From Epilithonimonas tenax DSM 16811 (GTDB taxonomy: Bacteria; Bacteroidota; Bacteroidia; Flavobacteriales; Weeksellaceae), in assembly GCF_000428485.1 (NCBI RefSeq), contig NZ_AUAA01000010.1, forward strand, positions 51,874-115,873: a stretch of 64,000 nt of DNA, written 5' to 3'. Position numbers and translations under genes: made by a program. The number at the start of each line of letters is the position of its first letter. Position 1 is the first letter of the stretch. Below are positions 63,691 to 64,000 of this stretch, in pieces. The notes under the pieces were generated by a model. It made no database searches. It was not told the DNA's origin and saw only the letters and a list, made by a program, of their open reading frames with translations.

Positions 63691-63792
63691 TTATGGGGTT
63701 ACAGCTTAGGCTTGCCTTGATTTATCATTTTTACTGAAATTGGATCAATCCCAAAACTTGGGGAGAAAGATAAAAATTAATAATTTTGAAGG

Positions 63793-64000
63793 ATGTTAAA
63801 TGATGTCGAACTCCTTAAATTATTTTTGCCGGAACTTCTCATTGAGTATTTTGAGATTGTAAAATTTGAAGAAGAAAACCAAATCCTGCACATCTATTTT
63901 GAAGAGAAAAATACTGCTCCGAAAGAGTTTTCTTCTCTGCTATTACAGTCAAAAGGTTTTGTTCCGGAAATAACCGTTGATGATTTTCCTCTGCGTGGAA
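63793..64000 (+). mobile_element. 5' part of an ISAon1-type transposase gene, cut by the window edge
   Basis: ATG 63793 opens a frame that runs off the right edge (69 codons). The peptide, with VELLKLFLPELLIEYFEIV, LHIYFEEKN, LLQSKGFVPEITVDDFPLRG, closely follows the N-terminal region of ISAon1-family transposases, which I recognise from this pattern in Bacteroidota. The IS left end must lie between the tRNA terminator and the ATG (63691-63792), but I cannot place the terminal inverted repeat from one end. A TGGGG-like region and poly-A are present there. Confidence 0.7.

Overview
The window is chromosomal DNA from a low-GC member of the Bacteroidota, class Flavobacteriia, most likely a Weeksellaceae species (Chryseobacterium or Epilithonimonas type). 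This rests on lineage-typical protein families (DUF4271, DUF4296, DUF2809, YARHG, SusC/SusD, an ISAon1-type transposase), on lineage-typical gene orders, and on promoters of the Bacteroidota form TTG-N19-TAnnTTTG. The best promoter precedes the tRNA-Asn gene. I cannot fix the genus or species from sequence alone.

Layout. 1-6250: end of an unknown membrane protein, an acyltransferase, then mutL, rhomboid, an exonuclease/endonuclease/phosphatase-fold protein and a lipoprotein on +, and a superoxide dismutase on -. 6250-11410: sufS, a lipoprotein, lon and a small membrane protein. 11630-16270: a minus-strand operon rsfS, ftsH, LUD-domain gene, cdsA, psd (ribosome silencing, membrane proteolysis, phospholipid synthesis), with birA divergent. 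17110-20520: a minus-strand operon of a dolichol-phosphate-mannose-synthase-like glycosyltransferase, a DUF4296 lipoprotein, tgt and an LptF/LptG permease. 20980-26880: esterase, DUF4271, uroporphyrinogen-III synthase, S9 peptidase, a free-standing four-helix-bundle (IVP) gene, and an AHSA1-type protein. 27070-34620: a two-component system, an L,D-transpeptidase, a nitrilase, lipoproteins, thioredoxin and an MBL-fold/rhodanese protein. 34790-44620: mutS, small envelope proteins, a BaiN-like flavoprotein, a thioesterase, thiL and an M48 peptidase. 44616-52500: an AraC regulator and a long minus-strand run pgi, folD, queE, sugar transferase, mlaE, mlaF, porin-like beta-barrel. 52700-64000: cydAB, an orphan SusC/SusD pair, pirin, rseP, tRNA-Asn and the start of an IS element cut by the window edge.

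Genes that work together: MutL with MutS (mismatch repair); QueE with Tgt (7-deazaguanine/queuosine pathway, at separate loci); FtsH, Lon, RseP, rhomboid and M48 (membrane and protein quality control); CdsA with Psd (phosphatidylethanolamine synthesis); MlaF with MlaE (lipid transport); thioredoxin with the MBL/rhodanese protein (sulfane sulfur or thiol chemistry).

Honest verdict on novelty. I see no defence island, CRISPR array, prophage or biosynthetic cluster, and most of the window is ordinary core genome. The least explained material is between genes: at least six families of short palindromic or repeated elements. Two of these families occur twice here, and one of them shows stem-length covariation between its copies. 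Other points worth a look are perfect or near-perfect palindromes just upstream of lon and susC, an IVP gene flanked by imperfect inverted repeats, a Tgt without its zinc cysteines, and a MutL without the endonuclease motif.
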